From Asterella californica (Eukaryota > Streptophyta > Marchantiopsida > Marchantiales > Aytoniaceae): 64,000 nt of DNA. Location: assembly GCA_036924285.1 (NCBI GenBank), contig JAYKYS010000008.1, forward strand, positions 23,173,001-23,237,000, written 5' to 3'. The notes under the pieces were generated by a model, which was not told the origin of the DNA, searched no databases, and saw only the letters and a list, made by a program, of their open reading frames with translations. Made by a program: the position numbers and the translations under genes. This document shows positions 1 through 13,792 of the stretch, in pieces. The number at the start of each line of letters is the position of its first letter. The first letter of the stretch is position 1.

Positions 1-360
1 ATGGCAGATTTTATCAAGGGCCACTCTCTCGTACTGCGCACGTAACCCGGCCAAGTAAATGTAGGAAGCAAATAGGGGCCGAATGTGCGCTAACTTGCTA
101 AGTGGAGTTAGCGAACTGTATGTAACCGAAGGATGTGCCGATGGGAGTGTGCAGTGCGAAGCACATTTCCAGAAAAGGTTCCCCTTGGTATAGAGTGCGA
201 TGCAGCTGACAAATACACTATGTAATGATGCAAGCTAATCGACTCAATGTAGAATCTAACGCAGAATTGAAAACCTGGACTTGACTAAAAGAAATTGAAC
301 ACGATAGTGAAATTAGTGAAAAGCGACGATGGCGAGCAGAGCCAAAACGCAATAAGGGAG
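1..360. repeat. Dispersed repeat family R1, copy 1 (cut by the window edge)
   Basis: Matches the copies at 471-1025 and 6943-7460 in the same orientation. Shared blocks include GAATGGCAGAT, CCACTCTCT, AATGTGCGCT, GGAGTTAGCGAA, GTGCCGATGGGA and AGAAAAGGTTCC. The copies differ by many substitutions and small indels, so this is an old family. No protein-coding frame is preserved between copies. The left end lies outside the window. Confidence 0.7.
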
Positions 361-470
361 TAAGTTAAAATGATTTCAAGAGCAATGATCAGCGAGTGGA
401 AACAGCGATCAGAAAAAGTAGAAAAAGTAGAGGGAAGCCAGCGAAATACATATATATCCATACGTCGAGA

Positions 471-1025
471 ATGGCAGATTTTATCAAGGACCAGCGAAAT
501 ACATGTATCCATACGTCGAGAATGGCAGATTTTATCAAGAACCACTCTCTAGTACAGAGGTAAATACGGGGCCAAGTACATAGTAAGTAGCCAAGAGGGA
601 CCTAATGTGCGCTAAACTGTCAAGCGGAGTTAGCGAATTATTTGTAACCGAAGGGTGTGTCGATGGGAATATGTAAAAGACGCACATTCCCAGATAAGGT
701 TCCCCTTAGTATAGAGTGTGATGCAGAGTGCAATGCAACCGAGAAAGATGCAATGTAACTGATTCTAACATGATCAAGTGCAGAACGGAAAAAGCTGGAA
801 ATGAACTGCCAGAGCACGAGTTAAATCGAACGATAGTGTACTAAGTGAAGATCGCCGATGGCGAGCAAGAATGAGAGAGAGCTTTAATCTGAAGAGCAAA
901 GTTTTATCGAGTGAAATGAGCTATCAGGCAGGCCGAAGATATAAAATCCAAAGAAAGAGAAGAGAATAGAGGTAGAATATTTGCCACCGGGTCACTGATG
1001 CATATAGGCACTGAGTAGGTGTACA
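471..1025. repeat. Dispersed repeat family R1, copy 2
   Basis: Second copy of the family. It extends further 3' than copy 1 and ends near a block reading TCACTGATGCATATAGGC, which matches TCACTGATGCATTTAGG at the end of copy 3. Its 5' edge carries a short tandem duplication of about 50 bp: the phrase CCAGCGAAATACAT followed by CATACGTCGAGAATGGCAG occurs at about 438-487 and again at about 490-538. A related fragment (CCAGCGAAATACATAG) lies near 1943. No terminal inverted repeat or target duplication could be assigned, so its class is unknown. Confidence 0.7.
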
Positions 1026-3108
1026 CTCAGGAGCCTATTTACCACATAGATACACTCAGAGTGTGTAGCGGAACACCTTCCGGTCATATGCACTTCAACC
1101 AGCTCTCTGACTTCATCAGCATCCAACAGAGAGGGTTAGGCTGTAGATAAGTATGGGAAGTGATCGACCGAAGTTGAAGACTTTTTCCGGCTCATCCGTG
1201 CCTTGTCGGTCCTGGAGTTTCTGTTCAGTTCCGGGACATCTGAGAGCTAACTCCCAGTCTTTGTGCAGTGGTAAATCAGTGAGCAACAAGTCGAAGTGCT
1301 GATGTTATGAAAAGACAATGAGCAAAGAAAATAATGAGAGAACATACAAGAGAAGCGTAGTGAGGGGACACTGCCTCACCTGAAATTCGCAGTATGCAGA
1401 ACAGGAGAAGCCTGTGATGTAAGGAAGTCTATACTCTCATTTATTTTAGTGATATTTAGTTCTGTAAGGTTAGGGTACGTGCGAGAGAATAGGGTTTATG
1501 AGCCGCAATAGTGCTTGAAAACTTATCCACAATGACCTAAATGGCGGAGTGGGTTTAAAACCACCCACGATTAGTAAATTACAGCGGAGAGCGTGGATTC
1601 AGAGATTCAACGATTTAGAGAAAAATCTGTAAAGTAGAGAAGTACTGATCAAAGCAGAAGCTATACAATGTGCGTAATGCAGAATGGAAGTAAGAAGAGA
1701 AGACACGGATCTAACAAGCGGGCTTTTCAAAATAGCTCCCCACCTATGATACAGTCTAGTTTAGCGGATCTAAGTCGCTGTCTGATGCTTCTGTAAACTC
1801 CTAACGCAGGACATCCATGAACATTTGTTGTGGCTGAAGCCAACTTCTAGTTCGTCTCATTACTTTCCTTAGTTGGTATTTCTTATCCTGTATGAGGGAA
1901 GAGAAGAAAAGACGAAGTATCAAGCACAAATACATAGCAAAATACCAGCGAAATACATAGAAGAAGAATGAACTGGTGAATCTACGCTCTAATTGTGCAT
2001 TTTCTTTTGGAGAAAAGAACTGACCTGACGACGGAAAGTCGGGAAGTTGATGCAAACAGCACATACCCGAAACAGGGTCCCTGATAACGAAGAAAAGTAT
2101 ATGCGACCTGTACTAGATGGAGTGCAAACTGATAATGCCTATGATGCCTAATAATCCGAGCTCAACAACTGATCATACACACGGTAAGAGTAGGTTAATC
2201 GTGTATCCTTAGGAGATGCGAGGAAGGGACCGAATGAATGTAAGACCAAACGAATGTATTTCGTCCTATGTGGATAGCAGCGCAGTGCAAGAAGAATGAT
2301 CCAATGGAAGTAGTAAAAAATCCTATCATCCCGTGCATAAGAGGGAAGTAGCCCATAATTTTATTAAGTCAACGTCAGGACAGAAGATATGATTCGTACG
2401 GCATGAAACGAAGTAAATTAGAATAACGAAGAGGATACGAAGACGGTAACAGGAGAGACTGCGAACTCATCAAACAACTAAGATGATGCGGACCTGGATA
2501 CATATAATAAACCCAGAGCAAAGTGACCGGAATATAATGCTACGAGAAGCATGCCTCTTGTCCTAGACTTTCATTTGAACGGCCCCGGAGTAACCTTGCA
2601 ATTCAACTTCTAACAGAGTATACAATGAAGCATCGCGAAGAGCTCCACGAGAGGACTTGGTAGGAAAGTGTTTCACCTTCTCCATTAAAATATTAAGAGT
2701 ATCCTTACACAAACAGAGCCCTGAAACCTCCAACATCACAGAGTTTCCGGTGAGATCCCATCATGGGTTCCCATTTTGGATCCGGAAAAAGGGCTAGCTT
2801 CCCATAAAATTCGCTACGAAAGCTTGTCCCGCGTACAGCAACACAGCCTTGCGCGTGGAACCCAAGCTATCAGTGGATGACAACTCTTGTCCTCCGGTTA
2901 AAAGGTTGCCATGTTCTCGAGAGACCCTTCGACTCTTTAGAGCTGGTCACTCGCTGACCCAGGTCTGCCCGTTGGACTAAAGGGGAGTTCGTACCAAAAC
3001 TTTCTGCCTACCAAGTACAGGTGTGTAAAGGTTCAAAAATGTGGGAACCAGTTACAATGTAACTCTGTTTGTCCCGATGTATGCCTAACGTAGTAACACA
3101 ACTAACCC
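1026..3108. other. Intergenic, 3' flank of the SNF2 gene
   Basis: No credible coding exon was found on either strand. The open frames here are short and look like chance. The part nearest 3108 should hold the 3' untranslated region of the SNF2 gene. I did not find an unambiguous polyadenylation signal. Confidence 0.5.
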
Positions 3109-6100
3109 TCATAAACGGAAAAGGTATTCGAGATCTGCCGCTGAAAGCCTAGTAGTCTTTTGTCCTCCAGCTTCACCATCACCAAATGCAGATGCAACAA
3201 TCTCCCGCTTCCTCTCCTGTGAAATCACAGCAGGTGGACATTGTGTTAGAGCAGATGTGAGCTAGAGTTCCAAGTGGGAATGTCGAAAGTAGTCCCCGAA
3301 CTAGGAATAACACAGTAATACAGGCTGTGACATGGAGTGCCACGTCTTTGATCAACATGCCCCCGAGATTGTCAGGTAACAACATGGAAATTATTTTAAG
3401 CGATAGCGCGGAGCCATCGGAAAACAATGAAACGGGGGATGTATTGTTAATGAGACATGGCACATCTTGCAACCCTTTCAGGGCACTGAGCACCTCCAAA
3501 ACTGGAACGGTATATAACGTGGGCCTCCAGACGGAGAAGACATGGAAAAGCTAATGAAGAGAGACCAGGTCCAGCACAGTGATCATGCTGACCAGAAGCC
3601 ATCAGTGATGCGCTCGATCAATTTTGATGGTGGTACGAGACAAGTGTAATCAACTACACTCACGCGTTCCCATTAACGCGACCACCCTTTGCGCAAAATC
3701 CTTGAGTAGTTACACCAGCACATTCAGGAGAAACAAGACTTCATCGAACAATTAAAACACAAAATAGGACGTACCAAGAGATACACCACGGCCAATGAGA
3801 GATCTCTGCAATCACTTTAACTCAGGTAAACAGAGAAGTCATTCCGTACTAAAAGCACTAGGACTTGTGAAAGTTAAGAGGTTCCGTCAACAGGAAGATT
3901 CACAACGGTACCTGCAGAGCCAGAATACGGTCCTCGATTGTGTTCTTTATTGTGAAACGTGAAACCCGGACAGTCCTAGTTTGCCCGATACGATGAGCTC
4001 GATCAATGGCTTGATCTTCCGTTGTTGGGTTCCACCACACATCCAACAACAGAACATGGCAAGCAGCAACCATATTCAGGCCCAAGCTCGCCGCCTTCAA
4101 CGACATTATTATCACTGTTACCTGTGAGACAGGGAGCAGTATGAACACGACTGTGATTTCAGCTGGCTAAACCCAGACGCACACCCAACAAGCAACGAGA
4201 TCGTATTGCCCATCCGAGATGAGTCAAGAGAGGATATGTGGAACAGGTCAAAGTCCCACCATTAAAACCAGAGATAACCATACTCACAAAGACATCAGCA
4301 AAATCTCATGAACGGTCACAACTGAATGGCTACGGGCATTGAATCAGTCTGGCTCCAAGATGTCTTAGAAGACAAAAGTCAGTAATACTTGTAACCCATG
4401 GGCAGGAAATATATTACCAGGAAGACGTACCTCAGGCAAGGTCTTGAACTCGGCAACGGCTCGATCTCGGGCCAAAACAGACATAGTACCATCAAGCCTC
4501 CTGTAGTTAAACTTCGCCTGCTTCAGACTGATTTCCAGCAGATCCAACATACTTGTCCACTGTGAAAATACTATAGCCTTCTCTGTTGACTCGACAAAAG
4601 CTCTGGTGACTATATCTTTACACTTCGCGGGATCTGCTGCATCCTGTTTGACTACCGCGCTGTCTTCCGGCGTCTCTTTGGTTGAGGTATCAGACTTCTG
4701 TATACTGTCTAACGAGAGTGGAGGATCCTCAGCCTTTACATCAGACGTTGAAATCTTGGCTCCATTCGAGGTGACCATCTCCGATAAAGGCGACTCGAGA
4801 TTTTCTATTCTAACATTTGTCGTATCTACAAGTTTTACATCTTGGAGGTCTTTGCTTACTTCTGCCACAACCTTGCCATTCTCTACAACAACGATGATTT
4901 TTGGCAAAGCACATAGAGTGTCAATCACTGCATTGATCTTCGAGGAGGGTTTCCAGCCCGTTTCTTCAGAGTTGAGGCCGTCTACAGGTGTTCCATTATC
5001 TACCAGAGAATTCGAGATGCCATTACTGTCGTCTCCTTCACAGCTCTTTAAGGATACCAAAGTGAACACTAAAGACAAATTCAACGGTTTCCTGCATTTG
5101 GGGACTGGACAGCAGTTATCATCCCCAGTAGCCAACTGCTCAGATATACACTGCCGACAAAAGATGTGCGTGCAGATGCACACGACCGCATCATCAGGAG
5201 GATCCTGCAAGACCCACACGGTGGCGCTGATAAGGATTCCGTGTCATACATCCAACAATCAAGCTCTGTACACCCTCAAACAGTACATTCTCCACTTTTT
5301 AGGAAACGGAGAATAAATAGCTAGAAGATGTTCTATGAAAAAACCACATCAACAGGGACCATCAGGTGTGGCTGAAGTGTTAGACTTTACATTACAAATT
5401 GGACATATCGCCCTGTTGCTTTCCAGAAGATTAAGGAGTTGCAACCGCTGCTCTGCAGGAAGAGCACGGGCGGAACCCATGACAATCTTTTTAGCACCTT
5501 GTGCTTTTTGCCCTTTAACAAGCATAGGATGATCGCAAGCTTGACGTAGACGGAGAAGCATCCATAATATGTTGACGTAATTGCTCTGCAAAGTACCAGC
5601 ATCCGCGTAATCCTACATCCATAGCCCATATGCCAAATAAGGGTGTTAGGAAAAGCAGAACATTCCCAAGTTGCCATTATCCAGATCCAGGACGCTGGTG
5701 AAATCACGAGTACTCTAAACAACATGAGTAGATCAAGTGGCTTTTAAGACTCTGCTAAGACCCGAATACTTTACTGCTGAGTCAGTCCTTCCCGAAAGAA
5801 CAAAGGAAGAGGTCCCTGGTTTAAGGGAGTGAACAATTCCGTCTTCGCTGGAGTAAAGAGACAACGTCAGTCAAAACCATCGTCGTTTGTTAGCAGCAAG
5901 GGAAAAGTTGATGGTGCCGGAAGCTGGGCCACTGCGAATTTCGTGGCTGGAGGTCCATGGTTACACATCTAGAGAATACTATAAAAACCATAAACGACAG
6001 TAAACCATAGGACTCTTAGTACTTGAAATAGTGCTTTCCTTCAACATACCTGAAATTGCTTTCTGGACTCCGTCTCAAGATTAGTGTAGAACGCACGCTC

Positions 6101-9100
6101 CTCCTCACTGAACTCTGTCTGCTTCAATGTCACAAGTCTTTCTGGTAGATTGACAATTGGTTTTCCATCTATAAGCGTATCTGCGCAAGGTCAACAAATG
6201 ATATGAACCGGAAGGGTCAAACATATGTTGACCTTAACGAAAGCTTGCCGCGCAGAAACCAGGAGTCTCTCCCTTGATAAGCTAAGTGTATTTACTGAAC
6301 CTCATCCAGAAACAAATTACGCCAGTCATCCAAAAGCCTACAGCAAGAAATCGGCTCTAACAGTGCGTAGTCTCAGCATCAACCAGTAAGGAACCTTCCA
6401 CCTTCCCATAGGGAAGTCAAAGCGCCTTCCGCGGATGGAATGAACTGCCTTACAGACCAGTGCATGACACTTCAGGAGACATCCTCGGGATGAGGTCACA
6501 CTGAAAACCAGACGGTTTACTCCAAACGACTCTGAGATCCAGAGAAGGTTGGCCATAGCCGTTCATGACCTTGTGTAGCTCAAGAGGACTGCTTGGGAAC
6601 AGTTTTAAGAGCGTTAAAAAGATCTTCTGTCCGGACTGCACTACATTTGGGGAGTGAGTGAACTTAGACTGATTCACTTATTTTTCTCGACCAGTTTTTA
6701 TCTCTTCCGACTCTTCCGCTGGGGGCTTAGTAGTGTTTCCTACACCGAAGGCAACAAAAGTGTTCAGTTTCTTCTTTCTTCTAAGCAATTTGGTCCACGT
6801 CATCCTCTAGTAACTTTTCCTGCTCGAATCTCCACTTAAAGCTCTATAGAATCACGGAACTGCAGGTACAAATTTTCTCCAAGAGAACAAGATTTCTCAT
6901 GTTTCCCACTACAACGGTAAAAGTTATATTCAATACGTCGAGAATGGCAGATATGAAGGACCACTCTCTAGTATAGAGGTAACACGCAATTAGCCCAGGC
7001 CAAGTACATAGTAAGAAGCAATTAGGGGCCGAATGTGCGCTCACAATGCCGACTGGAGTTAGCGAATTATTTCGGAGGGTGTGCCGATGGGAATGTGTAG
7101 TGCGACGTCGAAATGTGCGTCGCACTACACATTCCCAGAAAAGGTTCCTTTGGAGTGCGACAGGGCAATGACAAGAGAACAAATGCAGTATGTACTGATG
7201 CAGTCTGATCGCTTCTAACGTAAAACCCAATGTGAACCCCAATGCAGAAATGAAGACAAACTAGCAGTAATACAATAATGAAACAAGCGAAGGCTTTCAA
7301 GGAAAAACGTAGACACAGATAGCCAAAGAATCCAGAGCAGGAAAGAGTTAGTTAAGTGAGTTGAGGAGCACGGATTTAGCGAGTGAATACAGGGAGAAGC
7401 CAGACAGAGGTATTAACTGAAGAACGTATTTTCGCCAGTCCATCACTGATGCATTTAGGTACAACAGTAAAAGTTAGTAACCGCGAACGAACATTCTGGA
7501 AACAGGAAATAGAGACGCAAACTCCTGCTAGACTCAAGGATGTCATTTCTTCTTAACTCTTCGGACCTCCACTAAGATTGATGTTAATGACTGAAAGCTC
7601 GTCGACTGCAAATCGAGAACAAAAGTAATACTACCTTCTGAACATGCTTCTGTGTATCGTCGGACATTCTCCAGTCATATTCCAGCGATTACTGTACTTG
7701 AGGAGATAATGATAATCACTTGACCGCTTCTGTGTGACAAATGGGTGGAACCTCCAATTTCAAAGAACTATAAGATAATAATAATCTTCTAAACTGCAAC
7801 CGTTATCATTTCAGACGTAAAGGCAGATCGCAGAGAAGGACTTGGCTTTCGACAGACCCCAAGAATCATTCCCAGCAGATCTTGCCATATTTGCAGGACG
7901 AGTTTAAGACCCGTATTCTGTTGCCGATGGGCTGCAAATGAGGAGCTTAATGGTGTCCAAATGGAATCCACTCACACGCCACTTGACACCATGTAAGACC
8001 GCATTTATCTTTTAGGCAAGCTTATCAGCAACCCATACGTCAGGGGTTTGTGCGCGCTCATTCCGACGGCAAGCGTAGTTTCCTAAACAGTCGCTTGACA
8101 GTGTATACAGATAGCGTTATAATATACAGAGTCCCTGACAAAAGAATCGTGTAGACAAGGTTTTGCAGTAGGAATGTCCCGAAGCCTTTTCATCAATAAA
8201 CCAAAAAAGACTGTCCTTCCCAGCAGCATCATGTACGGTCAAGATTGTAAACAGTAGGTTACCTTTCGTTCGCCTCAACATCACTGCCGATAACAAACTC
8301 TGTAGCGCCTTGTATCCTTCTGCGGGAGTCCGAGTAACTGGGTCCTTGATTTTCTCGCGAAACGTTTTGTAGCCATCATAAGGGGCGTATCTTAGAAAGC
8401 GAAAGTAACTATACAAGTCATCAATAGCATTCTGAATAGGGGTTCCACTTAAACACCATCTCCTCTTGGCTCTTAAACCCCAGGCAGCTCGAGCAACTTG
8501 CGTCCTCGCATTCTTTATGCTCTGTGCTTCATCCAAGACAACTCTGAACCAGTTTACTCTAGCTAAAGGCCCGGAGTCAACGGATCCATTTTCACCCTCC
8601 ACAAGCCTCCCCTTGCCGTTGCCCCTTGCCTTTTTGGCATTATCACCAGTCTTTTTAGGTTTCTTGGGTCTAGCGGAACGAAACGGCGGAGGCCCATCGA
8701 AATCGCTCGAGGACTTCTTATCAACATCCTTCTCGTCTGGCAATGGCTGTTTTGGAACTTCCATACTTACAATTGAATAAGTGGTTAAGACAACGTCATG
8801 TCTTGCAAGCTCTTCTGGATCTTTCGTCCTGTTGCTACCGTGATACACCAGGACTGACAAGTCAGCGAGTTGAGTGACCTTTTCTTTTAGCTCAGTCCCC
8901 CACTGTCTTAAAACACTAGTGGGACAGACGACGAGAGTTCCAGCAGCTGGCCTACCCTTGCTACCAATCACTTTAACGTCTTCCGGTGTCCCGTTACCCC
9001 CGTTCTTCATCCCTTTCCCTAGAGAGTCTTCGGTCGCCTGTCTACTAGTGTCGGTCTTCGCACCAGCAGCTGTAGTGACTGGATTCACATCCACGAACTG

Positions 9101-12100
9101 CAAGTCATCGTCGTCACCTAGGTCAACCGTGGCAGCTTCAATCGGTGGAGAAGCGGATGCTTCCACGGCTTTCCTCCGCACTGGTGCCCTTGCCTTGAGG
9201 ATGAGAGAGATAGTTGATATTGTTTTGCCAAGTCCCTGACGAAAAGCCCCACAGAATTTAATAAGTGATAATGACCCTGTTACCCAACTTAGCACCTCTG
9301 CCCCTTCCGAGGAGCCAAGTGGATGACTCCACCCACCAATCTACATTTACACCGTATACTCCCCAGGTGCAAGATTAACAACAGAAGTCTCCCCTGGAAG
9401 ATGTGGTGCTTAACATGAATGTCCTACATTACATGACAACCCTAAAGAACGATCTCCCAACTGCTCCCGTACCTGATCATCAGCTAGTATTCCCCCGTAA
9501 GGCAATCCCTTCTTGGCCTCTCGCTCCTCCATCCAGTTCAATGCTATTCGCTGTTGGCACACGAGCAGAAGAAGCATGAGCTACAAATCTTCGACCAAGT
9601 ATAACGTACGCATATTTGATGGTGTACTAGTCCGTAGACAGATCAATTAGAACTAACTGCAAAGGAACCTATCAACTTGCAAAGGACTGGAAAGCTGTTA
9701 GCCGATACAGAAATACGAATAGCTCATTCAAAACTGGATGAACTCTAGATTACGCTCGAGACAGCTCAAGTTACTATGTGAGCACTAAACAGAGATCTAT
9801 GGAAGGATCGGGTCCCTGCATATAGACCGGGAGAAGACATAAACAAACGATTGACTGATTAATCATGTAGAGGTTAGTGACGAGATCAATGATGGACAGG
9901 TGCAACTCTACACCCTGGGGCATCACCTAATTTAAAGTCCGACGTAAGTACATCTGCGAGAAGATCAGGGATGTACCCTGAGAACGCCATCCAAAGGTAT
10001 GTCCATTGGCTAGCGATGAGAAGGTGATAGGAAAACTAACCAAGTATACTCGAGGTAACCTGACATATACATACTGGACTCAAGACAGCAGAAGCAGGTA
10101 ATACCTGGTGCTTGAGAAGTTCCACTGCAAGAAGACCGGGCTCCGGAGTAGTTTCCTTATTATCGACCACTGCAGTCTGCAAATCCCCGAAGATCCACGA
10201 TCAAGCGTCACGGAGAGTCAAACAAGATATATGTCGAGTGATTGACGCACAACAGAAATCATGCCAAAATTCAAATCAGGACGAGCTATACCTGTTGTAA
10301 CACAGCTTTCAAGGCCTTTCCTGCTTTATCCTCTCGAGAACCGGCGACTATGGAATTTGGCTGTCCACCGGGGTTAGGAAGAAGAGTTGTCACCGATTGA
10401 CTTCCATAGAATTGTCTGTTATGGTCCATGTCAAAAGATGAACTCACGTGCATCGACCCTCCCCTATCGGAACCCTGAGCGCTCCTAACCCCAGCCATGT
10501 TGGAGTTGAAACTCGAGATCAGTGAAGAAGTTTCTTGGGTATGGTAAGAACTTGGGCCAGGAAGGTCCCAGTGTAAAGGCCGTGACTCTACAAACGAATT
10601 GTACTGCTTAATTTTGAGAGACTTGTCGACAGCGTGCCCCGACCAGTTTTCTGCATATATTGGACTCCGAACCTTCGGTCTGGGTTTATTCATCCACGAT
10701 TCGGACCTCCCACCCATTTCAGCAATTGCCAATCTTTTCCTTCTCTCAACTCCGTAGCCATCTTCCAACCTTCGTTTTCCTAGTACACCTCCATGACTTG
10801 AAGGAATGAAAAATTCGACAACATCGTCTTCGTCACTATCCTCAGTAAGATCCACGTAAGTACTCGGTACAGATGATCCTTTACTGTACCTGCCAGTGCT
10901 TGTACTAGTGGGACATATAATGCTCGTGCACTCTGGAGCAGATATGGTGCCGCAGAATTTTGTGGAGGAAGCAAGGACAGATCCGTATTTCTGTACAGGC
11001 CTCTCATGATCAATCTGAGATGTTGACCCCAAAGATCGAGACAGATCCTCACATTTCATCGTCTCTAGCGACATTACCTCGAACGAGCGTTGCTTCAAAC
11101 TACTCTCGATTGTTAAATCTTCATACCCTGCATCATAATCAGAACGTCTCAAAGTTATATACACTTAACCTGTGAAAGCACCACTGTCAGACTGTATTTG
11201 AGAATGACTTCGACATACTTCACAAGATTCATAGCTGACATAGTGATGGCGATTTCAGAACACTGATACAGAGTGGTGTATATGATGCACCTAAATTAAT
11301 GTGTCGTAGAATCAGGTAGTGTGTGAGAGAGCGCGGTAAGAAATCCTTTTCAGAGAAGCAAATCGTAATGGAGCTGAGTCATATTACCGTATATGCCCAG
11401 GAAAACAATACCACCATCAAACTCCGACAAATCCATGAAAGAGACCAAAAGGAAAGATGAATAAGAATGCCCGAACTACAGCTTGAACAGTCCTTTAGCA
11501 TGTGCAAAGGGATTCCCTGTCCCGGATCTTGTCGACTTTTGGCACAGGACCCGCAGGGCGAGCCCCCGATTTCATGCCCTCGGTATTAAGAGGTCCCGGG
11601 TAATAAAATGAACTAAAAGCAATACTAAACTGACAATTACTCACAGCATAGAAACGAGGACAGGAAAGTATCAACCGAAGAAAGCTAAAGAGACACGAAC
11701 CTCTGTAAAACATAATACCAGTCACACAAGAGGTAGCATACGAAAAATAGTCAAAAGGATAGCAGACACTGAGCGCCCAGCGTGTGTAAACCGCGTGTCA
11801 TACAGTCTTCCCCCTCGTTTGCTTCAGAAACAAAGGCTATATATTGATACACGGGTAAAGCAGCTTTCAGAGAAAACACTGACTTCGCCCGCACATTAAA
11901 GGTAACCTCAAAATAGTTTTGAACCCATGTCAGTAAAAGGTGAGTAATGAAGAGTGGTAACATGTATGCTGACTTGGTTTGAGAAGTCAGCGAATGAATA
12001 TAACCGTACTCAGGGATAGCTATACTATCAGTACAGCTATAGAGAGATATTTTAAGTTCGATGCACGACCATGGAAGCCAGAAATCTACCAAGAATGCTC

Positions 12101-13792
12101 TACTTGTTCTCAACTGTACTTTGTAAAGATATGTATGCTCCAAACAAGAACAAGCACGTCAAATTCGAGAATGCTTTGCCGGACTAAATAACCGTTTCAG
12201 CGCCTTGATTTCCAGATAAGGAGTATCAACTTCAAAGGTTCTACTCGAAATGAAGCTTCTTAACAGATAACTTCTACACCAGCTTCCCTATCCCGGATCA
12301 CCTAAGCAACAATTCATCTCCTGTCACCAGCCAATGATAATCTTCCAGAGACAAGAATCCAGAGATGTGAAACGAGCTGAGATATGACCCCAAATTGCCA
12401 GAGTAATATGCTTCCCGTGCGTCTCTCACCGTGTTTCCAGTGCTTTCTTATTAGAGTGTAAAATTTTCTACCCCCATGGTACCGGTATACTAGGAGTGGA
12501 AGAGGAATATTACCGTTGTGCAGCTTACTCGGACCAGAATGCCAAGACCCTTCGTCGGGTGAAGAAAGCAACAGAAGGGAATCGTTCTCTGACTGCCTGA
12601 AAATCCCCTCTGACGCTCCCTGTGAAGATCCTTGTGCAGATGAAGAACGAGACAGGAACTCATGCTCATTCGTTGACCGAGAAGATGCCCCTGTTCCGGA
12701 CTGCAAAGCCTCCTGCGCAGATGAAGGGAAGAACAGAAAACCAATTTCATCTTTCTCTTGCAGAGGTGTTTCTGTGTCGAATTCACTGACACCTTCGTTA
12801 TGAGGAGACAAAAATAGCGAAAGACGATCATCGACTCCCTCTACATGAAATTCTACTGCCTCCTCCGCAACACCATGAATCGCAGTTTCATGATCATGAA
12901 TCCCCGTCTGAGTGACTAAGTCGGGGTCCTGGGGCGCGCTTGGCTCTTCTTCTTGCTGAATTAACCACCAACGAAGAAATTAATTATCATCAGTAAGCAA
13001 AGAACACATCATGAGTAAAGGAAGTAGCACGCAAAGAGTTTGAGAAATACTGAGAGCTTAAACATTTCATACATATCGCACTAGAGTTCCTCTCCAAAGC
13101 GAACCACCCCTACGTCAGAAACACAACTCGAGGAGGATGTGCGATGATTTTGATTTCTATCCCATTTGTTCAAAAGAAACATGCCACTACTTTCACTGCA
13201 GAAGAGTTCTCAAAGACATAGCCCTAAAAGTCCTGCAAAGTATGATGCAAAGGAACTTTCAGCCAGAACTAACCAGAAGAGAGTATACTTCATCGTAACC
13301 GATGTCGGGTTCCTCGTCGTCACCCGGTAAAGCTACAATATTAACTTCAATTGCCGAAGAAGATTTATCCTTTCCATCAGCCAGCTTCGACTCATAAATT
13401 GAGTAACTTAAGGCGTCGTTGGAGCCAGCTTCGACCAGACTCCGCACTTTGCAAGTGTGGTCCTCAGGAGGAACATCTATCATTATGTCCATAACTTGGT
13501 CCAGTTTTTGGACCTCTGTTTCCTTGCCCGAACAAAGGGGTGACGTCTCTTCGACATTAATTCTCGACTCTGTATAAGATTCTAGTGGACTGTTACACAT
13601 CACATCCAAGTTGGAATAAGCGGCAGCTGAATTCTCAAAGTCTCTAGCTCCCGTGATCTTACACATGCTGGCATCATTCCAGCGCTCCAGAGTAGCCAGG
13701 TCGTCTCCTAGTACCCACATGCCACCACCTGCTTCGACTCGTTTCCTGGGCTTCATATGAACAGACACTCCATGGCCAGGTTGTGGCACCAT
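3109..13792 (-). CDS. CHR28-like: RING-finger SNF2-family ATPase (Rad5/16 group, helicase-like transcription factor CHR28/FRG type)
   Basis: Spliced gene. Exons, 5' to 3': 13792-13274, 12955-12529, 11163-10292, 10176-10105, 9550-9473, 9235-8263, 6180-6050, 5612-5391, 5204-4431, 4121-3912, 3216-3109. All introns are GT-AG, phases agree throughout, and the total is 4386 nt (1461 aa plus stop). Residues 1 to about 600 look disordered, with a SUMO-interaction-like VDLTED near 419-424. Motif I (DDQ/GLGKT, about 654-661) is split over exons 5 and 6; DEAQ is near 891-894 and SGTPIQN follows. A complete C3HC4 RING starts at CPICN (1094-1098) and continues in exon 9 (CTH, FCRQC, CPVPKC). The C-terminal lobe has VFSQW, LGLNM and [13 protein letters not shown] (about 1392-1405). 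A RING between the ATPase lobes defines the Rad5/16 group. Arabidopsis CHR28/FRG1 is the nearest family I know; it acts in the nucleus in gene silencing. It is longer than usual because of the N-terminus and linkers. The start ATG is the first in exon 1; an upstream non-coding exon is possible. Confidence 0.93.
6943..7460. repeat. Dispersed repeat family R1, copy 3, inside SNF2 intron 6
   Basis: Third copy of the family at the start of the window, lying in the 2.1-kb intron between exons 6 and 7 of the SNF2 gene. It contains a perfect hairpin absent in that form from the other copies: 20-bp arms at 7088-7107 and 7118-7137 (TGGGAATGTGTAGTGCGACG and its exact complement) around a 10-nt loop. 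The intron placement suggests insertion as a mobile element, but no target duplication could be fixed. Confidence 0.7.

Noticed and set aside
4606..5316. 236-codon plus-strand frame
   Set aside because: Antisense to SNF2 exon 9, which has the RING and helicase motifs on the minus strand.
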